This document shows positions 56,962 through 64,000 of a DNA stretch of 64,000 bases, piece by piece. The stretch covers positions 213,511 to 277,510 of the forward strand of contig NZ_FYEB01000002.1 of NCBI RefSeq assembly GCF_900187445.1, given 5' to 3'. A program made the position numbers and the translations under genes. Each line of letters opens with the position of its first letter. The first letter of the stretch is position 1. The stretch is from Pseudomonas sp. Irchel s3b2. Its GTDB lineage: Bacteria; Pseudomonadota; Gammaproteobacteria; Pseudomonadales; Pseudomonadaceae. The notes under the pieces are model-generated. The model saw only the letters and a program-made list of their open reading frames with translations. It had not been told where the DNA came from and searched no databases.

Positions 56962-57177
56962 ATGACTATCAAAGCCATCAACGTTCGTAACCAGTTCAAA
57001 GGCTCGATCAAGGAAATCGTGCTCGGCGATGTGCTGTCGGAAATCGACGTGCAGACTGCTTCCGGCATCGTCACTTCGGTGATTACCACCCGTTCGGTGA
57101 AAGAGCTGGAGCTGGTGGTTGGTAGTGAAGTGATCGCGTTTGTGAAATCCACCGAGGTGTCGATCGCCAAGTTGTAA
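56962..57177 (+). CDS. ssuF: molybdopterin-binding-like (TOBE) protein SsuF
   Basis: A 71-residue single TOBE/Mop domain protein (MTIKAINVRNQFKGSIKEIV to the end), the size of SsuF, which in Pseudomonas putida is needed for growth on sulfonates though its exact role is unclear. Homologues bind molybdate or related oxyanions. 34 bp after ssuB; last gene of the operon, ended by a terminator. Confidence 0.93.
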   Translation: MTIKAINVRNQFKGSIKEIVLGDVLSEIDVQTASGIVTSVITTRSVKELELVVGSEVIAFVKSTEVSIAKL

Positions 57178-57195
57178 GCGTGTGCGCAAACAACA

Positions 57196-57228
57196 ACCCC
57201 GGAGGGTGTGAGCCCTTCGGGGTTTTTT
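57196..57228 (+). terminator. ssu operon terminator
   Basis: ACCCCGGAGGG-TGTGAG-CCCTTCGGGGT, an 11-bp stem with one G-T pair, followed by a T-run. Confidence 0.93.
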
Positions 57229-57249
57229 ATGCGCGTGATTCAGTGAGCT

Positions 57250-57361
57250 GATCGTTCCCACGCTCTGCGTGGGAATGCCTCTACGGACGATCTGCGTTCG
57301 GCTTTTGAATAGGACGCAGAGCGTCCCGTGCTGCATTCCCACGCAGAGCGTGGGAATGATC
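57250..57361. repeat. REP doublet, family B
   Basis: Arms GATCGTTCCCACGCTCTGCG (from 57250) and the complement ending at 57361. It sits between the convergent ssuF and TetR genes and stops one base from the TetR stop codon. Confidence 0.9.
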
Positions 57362-57362
57362 A

Positions 57363-58001
57363 TTAGGCGGGTATAGCGCGCTTGGGCAGATAGGGCGGCA
57401 AATACAACCCGAGATAAGCATCAAACACCCGCATCCCTTCCTCAGCCATGCGCGGCGTGATCTGCCCATGCTGCTGCACCGAGCGTGCATACACCCGATC
57501 GCCCAGTTCCATGGCCAGCGCAAACACATCGACATCACCCGGCAGTCTCGGCAGCTCGAAGTGATGATCGAACAGCTTGTGCATCAGGTCGCCGAGTTCA
57601 ATGTCGTGCTGGCGGTCGGCCTGGGTGACTTCGGTCAGGCCATGCTGGGCGAGGATCAGTTGGCGGGCGGCGGCGTCTTCGTCGTAAATGGCGAGCATGC
57701 GTTGTTCCACCAATCGCGACAGATCGCGCCAGCCGTTGAGGGCGTTATGGTCGATGGGAGCTTGCAGGCAGGCGCGGAACGCGGCGTGGACGTCGGCGGT
57801 CAGGGCTTCGAGCAGGGCCGGGACGCTGGCGAAAAAGTGGTAGACGGAGGAGGGCGGGATCTCGGCGCGTTCGGCGACGCTGTAGATCGACAGGCTGGCC
57901 ACACCCTCGGCGGCCAGCAGCGTGCGGGCGGCATCGAGTATCGAGTCGATCCGGGCCTGGCTGCGGGCGCGAGGTTTGCGAATGGTGGCGGTGCGCGTCA
58001 T
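57363..58001 (-). CDS. TetR family transcriptional regulator
   Basis: A 212-residue TetR regulator. The N-terminal HTH region is ARIDSILDAARTLLAAEGVA, then VAERAEIPPSSVYHFFASVP, matching the family signature. The ligand-binding half (about 70-212) has no recognisable subtype. ATG ending at 58001 with CAGGAGAC upstream; a longer frame to 58208 reads through a REP doublet and is artificial. Divergent from nothing obvious: the minus-strand spuI gene lies upstream. Target unknown. Confidence 0.9.
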   Translation of the reverse strand: MTRTATIRKPRARSQARIDSILDAARTLLAAEGVASLSIYSVAERAEIPPSSVYHFFASVPALLEALTADVHAAFRACLQAPIDHNALNGWRDLSRLVEQRMLAIYDEDAAARQLILAQHGLTEVTQADRQHDIELGDLMHKLFDHHFELPRLPGDVDVFALAMELGDRVYARSVQQHGQITPRMAEEGMRVFDAYLGLYLPPYLPKRAIPA

Positions 58002-58057
58002 TGAAGTCTCCTGCTGGGCAGCGGGCATTGTACGCAGAGCGCAGAGATGATCCATAC

Positions 58058-58193
58058 CCTGTGGCGAGGGAGCTTGCTCCCGTTGGAGGCCGAAGGACTC
58101 CCTGTAATAGCGATACGGTTCTGTCAGACACACCTCATCGACTGTTTTGGGGCCGCTTCGCGACCCAGCGGGAGCAAGCTCCCTCGCCACAGG
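58058..58193. repeat. REP doublet, family C
   Basis: CCTGTGGCGAGGGAGCTTGC (from 58058) and the complement ending at 58193 form 25-base inverted arms around an 86-bp spacer. Occupies the gap between spuI's terminator and the TetR gene. Confidence 0.9.
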
Positions 58194-58206
58194 TTTGATG
58201 TTGGCC

Positions 58207-58250
58207 ATAAAAAAACGCCGCAGGCTTCATAGCCGGCGGCGTTCTTTTTT
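58207..58250 (-). terminator. spuI terminator
   Basis: AACGCCGC with GCGGCGTT, extended by AGGCT/AGCC around a TCAT loop; on the minus strand a run of seven T follows. It begins about 12 bases after the spuI stop. Confidence 0.88.
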
Positions 58251-58261
58251 ACTGCAACCGC

Positions 58262-59638
58262 TTACACGGTATGCAGGTACCAGTTGTACTCGAGGTCGGA
58301 GATGGAGTGTTCGAACTCCTCCAGCTCGCTCTCTTTACAGGCGACAAAGATATCGATGTATTTCGGATCGATGTATTTGGCCATGACTTCGCTGTCGTCC
58401 AGCTCGCGCAATGCATCACGCAGGTTGTTCGGCAGGCTTTGCTCGTTCTGCTCGTAGGAGTTGCCTTCCACGGGCGCGCCCGGCTCGATCTTGTTGGTCA
58501 GGCCGTGATGCACGCCGGCCAAAACCGAAGCCATCAACAGATACGGGTTGGCGTCGGCGCCAGCGACACGATGCTCAATGCGCACGGCATCGGAAGAACC
58601 AGTCGGTACGCGGATGGCCACGGTGCGGTTGTCCAGACCCCAGCATGGCGAGTTCGGCACGTAGAACTGCGCACCGAAACGACGGTAGGAGTTGACGTTC
58701 GGGCAGAGGAAAGCCATCTGCGCCGGCAGGGTCTCGAGCACACCGCCGATCGCGTGACGCAGTGCGGCGTTCTGCTCGGGATCCTCGCTGGCAAAAATGT
58801 TTTTGCCATCTTTATCAAGAATCGAGATGTGGACGTGCAGACCGTTACCTGCCTGGCCCGGATAAGGCTTGGCCATGAAGGTGGTGTCCATTTCATGGTC
58901 GTAGGCGATGTTTTTGATCAGACGCTTGAGCAGGACCGCATAGTCGCAGGCCTTGATCGGGTCGGCCACGTGGTGCAGGTTCACTTCGAACTGCGCCGGG
59001 GCACTTTCCTTGACGATCGCGTCGGCAGGGATGCCTTGCTCTTTTGCACCTTCCAGAATGTCCTGGAGGCAGTCGACGTATTCGTCGAGGTCGTCGATCA
59101 GGTAGACCTGTGTCGAATGCGGGCGTTTGCCGGAGATCGGCGAGCGTGGCGGTTGCGGGCGACCGTTCACGTTCTCCTGGTCGATCAGGTAGAACTCCAG
59201 TTCGAACGCGGCGCAGATGGTCAGGCCCATCTCGTCGAACTTGGCTACGACTTGTCGCAGGACTTCGCGCGGGTCGGCGAAGAAAGGATCACCTTCGAGT
59301 TCGTGCATGGTCATTAACAGCTGCGCGGTCGGGCGCTTCTGCCAGGGCTCATTGCACAGGGTGTCGGGGATTGGATAGCAGATTCGGTCAGCATCGCCGA
59401 TGTCCAGGCCCAGGCCGGTGCTTTCCACCGTCGAGCCATTGATATCCAGAGCAAATAGAGAGGCCGGCAGGTTGATGCCTTTCTCGTAAACCTTGTGGAG
59501 GCTGGTGCGTTCAATGCGCTTGCCGCGCACCACACCATTCATATCCGCAATCAGAAGGTCAACGTACAGAACCTCAGGATGTTCCTTAAGGAACGCGTTC
59601 GCTTCATTAAGCTGAACGGCACGCGGGGGTACCGACAT
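58262..59638 (-). CDS. spuI: gamma-glutamylpolyamine synthetase, glutamine synthetase family (SpuI)
   Basis: A 458-residue glutamine synthetase-type ligase, shorter than and distinct from GlnA. Active site elements are AAFELEFYLIDQ (metal Glu), PGQAGNGLHVHISILDKDG (the His and ammonia/amine region) and a late [15 protein letters not shown] (Arg-Glu). In P. aeruginosa SpuI is one of several gamma-glutamylpolyamine synthetases, feeding the polyamine degradation route. It is divergent from spuABCD with 278 bp between, as in PAO1. Confidence 0.92.
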   Translation of the reverse strand: MSVPPRAVQLNEANAFLKEHPEVLYVDLLIADMNGVVRGKRIERTSLHKVYEKGINLPASLFALDINGSTVESTGLGLDIGDADRICYPIPDTLCNEPWQKRPTAQLLMTMHELEGDPFFADPREVLRQVVAKFDEMGLTICAAFELEFYLIDQENVNGRPQPPRSPISGKRPHSTQVYLIDDLDEYVDCLQDILEGAKEQGIPADAIVKESAPAQFEVNLHHVADPIKACDYAVLLKRLIKNIAYDHEMDTTFMAKPYPGQAGNGLHVHISILDKDGKNIFASEDPEQNAALRHAIGGVLETLPAQMAFLCPNVNSYRRFGAQFYVPNSPCWGLDNRTVAIRVPTGSSDAVRIEHRVAGADANPYLLMASVLAGVHHGLTNKIEPGAPVEGNSYEQNEQSLPNNLRDALRELDDSEVMAKYIDPKYIDIFVACKESELEEFEHSISDLEYNWYLHTV

Positions 59639-59702
59639 GATGCAACACCTTTGTTGTTAAAAATATCAATCATTGATCTCTTCGGATTCCAGTCAACCCG
59701 AA

Positions 59703-59712
59703 CGGCATGCCG
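59703..59712. promoter_or_regulatory. short palindrome in spuI-spuA control region
   Basis: CGGCATGCCG is a perfect 10-bp palindrome 65 bp before spuI. A possible operator half-pair; no known consensus is matched. Confidence 0.25.
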
Positions 59713-59727
59713 AAGTCAAGCAAGGCC

Positions 59728-59785
59728 TTTTTTGCCCTAAAAAAGCACTAGCGGGGCTTTTTTGAGGCACTTTGGGGCATTTTTT
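59728..59785. promoter_or_regulatory. T-tract array in spuI-spuA intergenic region
   Basis: Runs of six T start at 59728, 59758 and 59780, with a run of six A at 59739. Spacings of 30 and 22 bp are near whole helical turns, so the DNA may be intrinsically curved. Two of the T runs follow GGGGC. The rest of the 278-bp gap is AT-rich without a recognised promoter. Confidence 0.35.
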
Positions 59786-59916
59786 GGCCTTCAGTCTTCT
59801 TGGCGCCCGCGAGCTTGAGCGGGCCGTGTTGTATTTTTTACGGGGGTGTTGTGTAAAAAAATGAACAAGGCTAAGCTCGATTTAAACCCATAACAGCAAT
59901 AATACCGGGGTGCTTC

Positions 59917-60693
59917 ATGTCTCGCCTGCCGTTAATCGGCGTCACCGCCTGCTCAAAGCAGATCGGTCTGCATGCTTATCACATCAGTGGCGACAAATAC
60001 GTACGCGCCGTGGCATCAGCTGCCAAGGGCCTGCCGTTGATTCTTCCATCCCTGGCGGATCAGCTGGCGCCGTCCGAAATTCTGGACGCTCTGGACGGCA
60101 TTCTCTTTACAGGCTCTCCTTCTAATATAGAACCGTTTCACTATAACGGCCCGGCCAGTGCGCCGGATACCGCTCATGATTCTGCACGCGATGCCACCAC
60201 GCTCCCGCTGATCCGCGCCGCTGTCGAGGCCGGTGTTCCCGTGCTCGGCATTTGCCGCGGCTTCCAGGAAATGAATGTGGCGTTCGGCGGCAGTCTGCAT
60301 CAGAAGGTTCACGAGGCCGGTCCATTCATGGATCACCGTGAAGACGACAGCCTGCCGCTGGAAGGGCAGTACGCGCCAAGTCACCCGGTGCACGTTCAAC
60401 CGGGCGGTGTACTGGCCGGGCTGGGCCTGACGAGCGAGCTTCAAGTCAACTCGATTCATGGTCAGGGTATTGAGCGTCTGGCGCCGGGCCTTCGCGTGGA
60501 AGCCGTGGCGCCCGACGGGTTGATCGAAGCCATTTCTGTTATCGAAGGCAAGGCTTTTGCTTTAGGTGTGCAATGGCATCCCGAATGGCAGGTAAGCTTG
60601 AATCCTGACTACCTTGCGATTTTCCAGGCATTTGGCGATGCCTGCCGCAAGCGCGCATTACAACGCGACGCCGATGCGTCAAACAACGCCTGA
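59917..60693 (+). CDS. spuA: gamma-glutamyl-GABA hydrolase (SpuA/PuuD)
   Basis: A 258-residue class I glutamine amidotransferase-like hydrolase. The nucleophile is C113 in VLGICRGFQEMNVAFGGSL (C114 in E. coli PuuD) and the His-Glu pair is in VQWHPEWQ. It hydrolyses gamma-glutamyl amides such as gamma-glutamyl-GABA. First gene of spuABCD; 37 bp before spuB. Confidence 0.93.
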   Translation: MSRLPLIGVTACSKQIGLHAYHISGDKYVRAVASAAKGLPLILPSLADQLAPSEILDALDGILFTGSPSNIEPFHYNGPASAPDTAHDSARDATTLPLIRAAVEAGVPVLGICRGFQEMNVAFGGSLHQKVHEAGPFMDHREDDSLPLEGQYAPSHPVHVQPGGVLAGLGLTSELQVNSIHGQGIERLAPGLRVEAVAPDGLIEAISVIEGKAFALGVQWHPEWQVSLNPDYLAIFQAFGDACRKRALQRDADASNNA

Positions 60694-60730
60694 CTTATAA
60701 GAGTCAGGAAACTCAGCCTAAGAGGCATTT

Positions 60731-62089
60731 ATGAGTAACAACCTCGACCAGCTCACCGATTGGTTGAAAGACCACAAGATCACAGAAGTCGAATGCATGA
60801 TTGGCGACTTGACCGGCATCACCCGGGGCAAGATTTCGCCGACCAACAAGTTCATTGCCGAAAAAGGCATGCGTCTGCCTGAAAGCGTTCTGTTGCAGAC
60901 CGTTACCGGCGACTATGTCGAAGACGACATCTATTACGAACTGCTCGACCCGGCCGACATCGACATGATCTGCCGCCCCGACCAGAACGCGGTGTTTCTG
61001 GTGCCTTGGGCCATCGAGCCCACCGCCCAGGTGATCCACGATACCTACGACAAGCAGGGTAACCCGATCGAGTTGTCGCCGCGCAACGTGCTCAAGAAGG
61101 TGCTGAAACTCTACGCCGACCACGGCTGGCAGCCGATCGTGGCGCCGGAAATGGAGTTCTACCTCACCAAACGCAGTGATGACCCGGACTACCCGCTGCA
61201 ACCGCCGATCGGCCGTTCCGGTCGTCCGGAAACCGGTCGCCAGTCCTTCTCGATTGAAGCGGCGAACGAATTCGATCCATTGTTCGAAGACGTCTACGAC
61301 TGGTGCGAACTGCAAGAGCTGGACCTCGACACGCTGATCCACGAGGACGGCACCGCGCAGATGGAAATCAACTTCCGTCATGGCGATGCCCTGTCCCTGG
61401 CCGACCAGATTCTGGTGTTCAAACGCACCATGCGCGAAGCCGCGCTCAAGCACAACGTGGCGGCGACCTTCATGGCCAAGCCCATGACCGGCGAGCCGGG
61501 CAGCGCCATGCACTTGCACCAGAGCATCATCAGTATCGAGACCGGCAAAAACGTTTTCTCCAATGAAGACGGGACCATGAGCCAGTTGTTTCTCAACCAC
61601 ATCGGCGGCTTGCAGAAATTTATTCCTGAGCTGCTGCCGTTGTTCGCACCCAACGTCAACTCGTTCCGCCGCTTCCTGCCGGATACCTCGGCACCGGTGA
61701 ACGTGGAGTGGGGTGAAGAGAACCGTACCGTGGGTCTGCGGGTTCCGGATGCCGGGCCGCAGAACCGTCGGGTGGAAAACCGTCTGCCGGGTGCCGATGC
61801 CAACCCTTACCTGGCCATCGCCGCCAGCCTGTTGTGCGGCTTTATCGGCATGGTCGAAGGGCATAACCCGAGTCCTCCGGTCGTGGGTCGTGGCTATGAG
61901 CGGCGCAACCTGCGCCTGCCGTTGACCATCGAAGACGCTCTGGATCGCATGGAAAACAGCAAGACCATCGAAAAGTACCTGGGCAAGAAATTCATCACGG
62001 GCTACGTCGCGGTCAAGCGGGCCGAGCATGAAAACTTCAAGCGCGTGATCAGTTCGTGGGAGCGGGAATTCCTGCTCTTCGCCGTCTGA
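60731..62089 (+). CDS. spuB: gamma-glutamylpolyamine synthetase, glutamine synthetase family (SpuB)
   Basis: A 452-residue paralogue of SpuI. Active site elements include [22 protein letters not shown] and [13 protein letters not shown], then [15 protein letters not shown]. The two enzymes differ in sequence and probably in preferred polyamine. ATG at 60731 after an AAGAGG site. In one unit with spuA and spuC. Confidence 0.92.
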   Translation: MSNNLDQLTDWLKDHKITEVECMIGDLTGITRGKISPTNKFIAEKGMRLPESVLLQTVTGDYVEDDIYYELLDPADIDMICRPDQNAVFLVPWAIEPTAQVIHDTYDKQGNPIELSPRNVLKKVLKLYADHGWQPIVAPEMEFYLTKRSDDPDYPLQPPIGRSGRPETGRQSFSIEAANEFDPLFEDVYDWCELQELDLDTLIHEDGTAQMEINFRHGDALSLADQILVFKRTMREAALKHNVAATFMAKPMTGEPGSAMHLHQSIISIETGKNVFSNEDGTMSQLFLNHIGGLQKFIPELLPLFAPNVNSFRRFLPDTSAPVNVEWGEENRTVGLRVPDAGPQNRRVENRLPGADANPYLAIAASLLCGFIGMVEGHNPSPPVVGRGYERRNLRLPLTIEDALDRMENSKTIEKYLGKKFITGYVAVKRAEHENFKRVISSWEREFLLFAV

Positions 62090-62147
62090 TGCGCCGGGCG
62101 CGGCTGTAAATCGCCGCGCCTTTCATTGGAATCCAAGGAGAATTCGC

Positions 62148-63512
62148 ATGACCAGCAACAACCCGCAAACCCGTGAATGGCAAGCCCTGAGCAGCGATCA
62201 CCACCTGGCCCCGTTCAGCGACTTCAAGCAGCTGAAAGAGAAAGGCCCGCGGATCATCACCCATGCCAAGGGCGTTTACCTCTGGGACAGCGAAGGCAAC
62301 AAGATCCTCGATGGCATGGCCGGCCTGTGGTGCGTCGCGATCGGTTACGGTCGTGATGAATTGGCCGATGCCGCCAGCAAGCAGATGCGCGAACTGCCTT
62401 ATTACAACCTGTTCTTCCAGACGGCTCACCCGCCGGTGCTGGAGCTGGCCAAGGTGATTGCCGACGTTGCGCCTGAAGGCATGAATCACGTGTTCTTCAC
62501 CGGCTCCGGTTCCGAAGGCAACGACACCATGCTGCGGATGGTTCGCCACTACTGGGCGATCAAGGGGCAGCCGAAGAAGAAAGTCATCATCAGTCGCAAG
62601 AACGGCTATCACGGTTCCACCGTGGCCGGCGCGAGCCTGGGCGGCATGACGTACATGCACGAACAGGGCGACTTGCCGATCCCGGGCATCGTCCACATCG
62701 CCCAGCCGTACTGGTTCGGCGAAGGCGGCGACATGACCCCGAACGAGTTCGGTATCTGGGCGGCCAATCAGCTGGAAGAGAAGATTCTGGAGGTCGGCGT
62801 CGACAACGTCGGTGCCTTTATTGCCGAGCCGATCCAGGGCGCCGGCGGCGTGATCATTCCGCCAGACAGCTACTGGCCGCGCATCAAGGAAATCCTCGCC
62901 AAATACGACATTCTGTTCGTGGCCGACGAAGTGATCTGCGGTTTCGGCCGCACCGGTGAATGGTTCGGTAGCGATTTCTATGACCTCAAACCCCACATGA
63001 TGACCATCGCCAAAGGCCTGACGTCCGGCTACATCCCTATGGGTGGCCTGATCGTGCATGACGACGTGGTCGAGGTACTCAACGAAGGCGGTGATTTCAA
63101 CCACGGTTTCACGTATTCCGGGCACCCGGTGGCCGCTGCGGTGGCGCTGGAAAACATCCGCATCCTGCGCGACGAGAAAATTGTCGAGCGCGTACGCACA
63201 GAAACGGCACCCTATTTGCAAAAGCGTCTACGGGAACTGAGCGATCACCCGTTGGTGGGGGAAGTGCGTGGGGTCGGTCTGTTGGGGGCCATCGAACTGG
63301 TTCAGGACAAAGCCACCCGCAAACGTCACGAAGGCAAGGGCGCCGGCATGATCTGCCGCACGTTCTGCTTCGAAAACGGCCTGATCATGCGCGCCGTCGG
63401 CGACACCATGATTATTGCTCCGCCACTGGTGATTACACCGGCTGAAATCGATGAGCTGGTAACAAAAGCACGTAAGTGCCTGGACCTGACCCTGAGTGCG
63501 TTACAGGGCTAA
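62148..63512 (+). CDS. spuC: putrescine-pyruvate aminotransferase (SpuC)
   Basis: A 454-residue class III aminotransferase. The PLP lysine is K289 in [15 protein letters not shown]; upstream the PLP phosphate loop is [13 protein letters not shown], and the cofactor Asp is in [18 protein letters not shown]. SpuC of P. aeruginosa transaminates putrescine and cadaverine using pyruvate, an alternative to gamma-glutamylation. AAGGAG before ATG; 58 bp after spuB. Confidence 0.94.
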   Translation: MTSNNPQTREWQALSSDHHLAPFSDFKQLKEKGPRIITHAKGVYLWDSEGNKILDGMAGLWCVAIGYGRDELADAASKQMRELPYYNLFFQTAHPPVLELAKVIADVAPEGMNHVFFTGSGSEGNDTMLRMVRHYWAIKGQPKKKVIISRKNGYHGSTVAGASLGGMTYMHEQGDLPIPGIVHIAQPYWFGEGGDMTPNEFGIWAANQLEEKILEVGVDNVGAFIAEPIQGAGGVIIPPDSYWPRIKEILAKYDILFVADEVICGFGRTGEWFGSDFYDLKPHMMTIAKGLTSGYIPMGGLIVHDDVVEVLNEGGDFNHGFTYSGHPVAAAVALENIRILRDEKIVERVRTETAPYLQKRLRELSDHPLVGEVRGVGLLGAIELVQDKATRKRHEGKGAGMICRTFCFENGLIMRAVGDTMIIAPPLVITPAEIDELVTKARKCLDLTLSALQG

Positions 63513-63522
63513 GTGCTAGGCT

Positions 63523-63555
63523 CTGAGCGAGGTGTGAAGTGTGCACTTCGCTCAG
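63523..63555 (+). other. hairpin between spuC and spuD
   Basis: CTGAGCGAGGTG-TGAAGTGTG-CACTTCGCTCAG pairs over 12 bp with two G-T pairs and lacks a following T-run. It starts 10 bases after the spuC stop and may be an mRNA stability or processing element rather than a terminator. Confidence 0.55.
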
Positions 63556-63583
63556 TGCAAACAAAGGATGGGTCTTTCCTTGA

Positions 63584-64000
<417 letters not shown>

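Noticed and set aside
58002..58208. N-terminal extension of the TetR regulator
   Set aside because: It translates a REP doublet; the ATG ending at 58001 has a good ribosome site.
59639..59916. Sigma-54 promoter in the spuI-spuA gap
   Set aside because: GGCAC- and GGCAT-like pieces occur near T runs but no GG-N10-GC pair with proper spacing was found.

Overview
The window is a contiguous stretch of core chromosome from a fluorescent Pseudomonas, most probably the P. fluorescens group. This rests on protein sequences that read as Pseudomonas orthologues (HemB, Rho, ZapA, the Spu proteins), high GC with matching codon use throughout, a 6S RNA of Pseudomonas type between zapA and the 5-formyl-THF cyclo-ligase, and at least four families of paired REP palindromes between genes. 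I see no prophage, insertion sequence, integrase, CRISPR array, tRNA, rRNA or recognisable defence system.

Layout. 1-3.5 kb: tail of an unidentified membrane protein, YaiI family protein, ElbB, a fatty acid hydroxylase/sterol desaturase and a DedA protein. 3.6-8.5 kb: hemB-ppk1 convergent with ppx (heme precursor and polyphosphate synthesis and breakdown). 8.8-12.6 kb: a polar amino acid ABC importer with a divergent GntR/FCD regulator. 12.7-17.1 kb: trxA, rho, ubiD and a ferredoxin-reductase-like gene. 17.3-21.1 kb: ChaC-like cyclotransferase, glpT, quinone oxidoreductase, secreted FliL-like protein. 21.2-26.0 kb: a YhiI-RbbA-YhhJ-type ABC-2 exporter. 26.1-33 kb: EVE protein, small membrane protein, 5-formyl-THF cyclo-ligase, 6S RNA, zapA, a ZapB-like coiled coil, UPF0149 protein, pepP, ubiH and a second ubiquinone hydroxylase. 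33.2-36 kb: ferric iron binding protein and permease without an ATPase. 36.2-40.8 kb: gcvT-gcvH-gcvP. 41-45.7 kb: DUF2388 protein, orphan GspE-like ATPase, a small unknown, an Lrp-type regulator, a CYTH-CHAD triphosphatase. 45.8-48.5 kb: argE and argA. 48.6-57.2 kb: a sulfonate-sulfur region (tauA, OprD-type porin, lsfA, ssuEADCBF). 57.4-64 kb: TetR regulator and polyamine catabolism genes (spuI divergent from spuABCD, spuD cut by the window end).

How parts fit together. The hemB-ppk promoter carries a Pho-box-like direct repeat placed 10 bp before a -10 element, which would tie polyphosphate synthesis to phosphate starvation. The sulfur region has a shared AT-rich sequence (core ATTC[CG]T) before tauA, the porin, lsfA and ssuE, suggesting one sulfate-starvation regulon. 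The spu genes encode gamma-glutamylation (SpuI, SpuB), hydrolysis (SpuA), transamination (SpuC) and uptake (SpuD) of polyamines.

Most of the window is ordinary core genome. The least expected signals are regulatory: a possible short leader peptide ending in two CGA arginine codons just before argA, the common sulfur motif, the Pho-type promoter of hemB-ppk, the unusual rho leader, and a hairpin between spuC and spuD. All are read by eye and untested.
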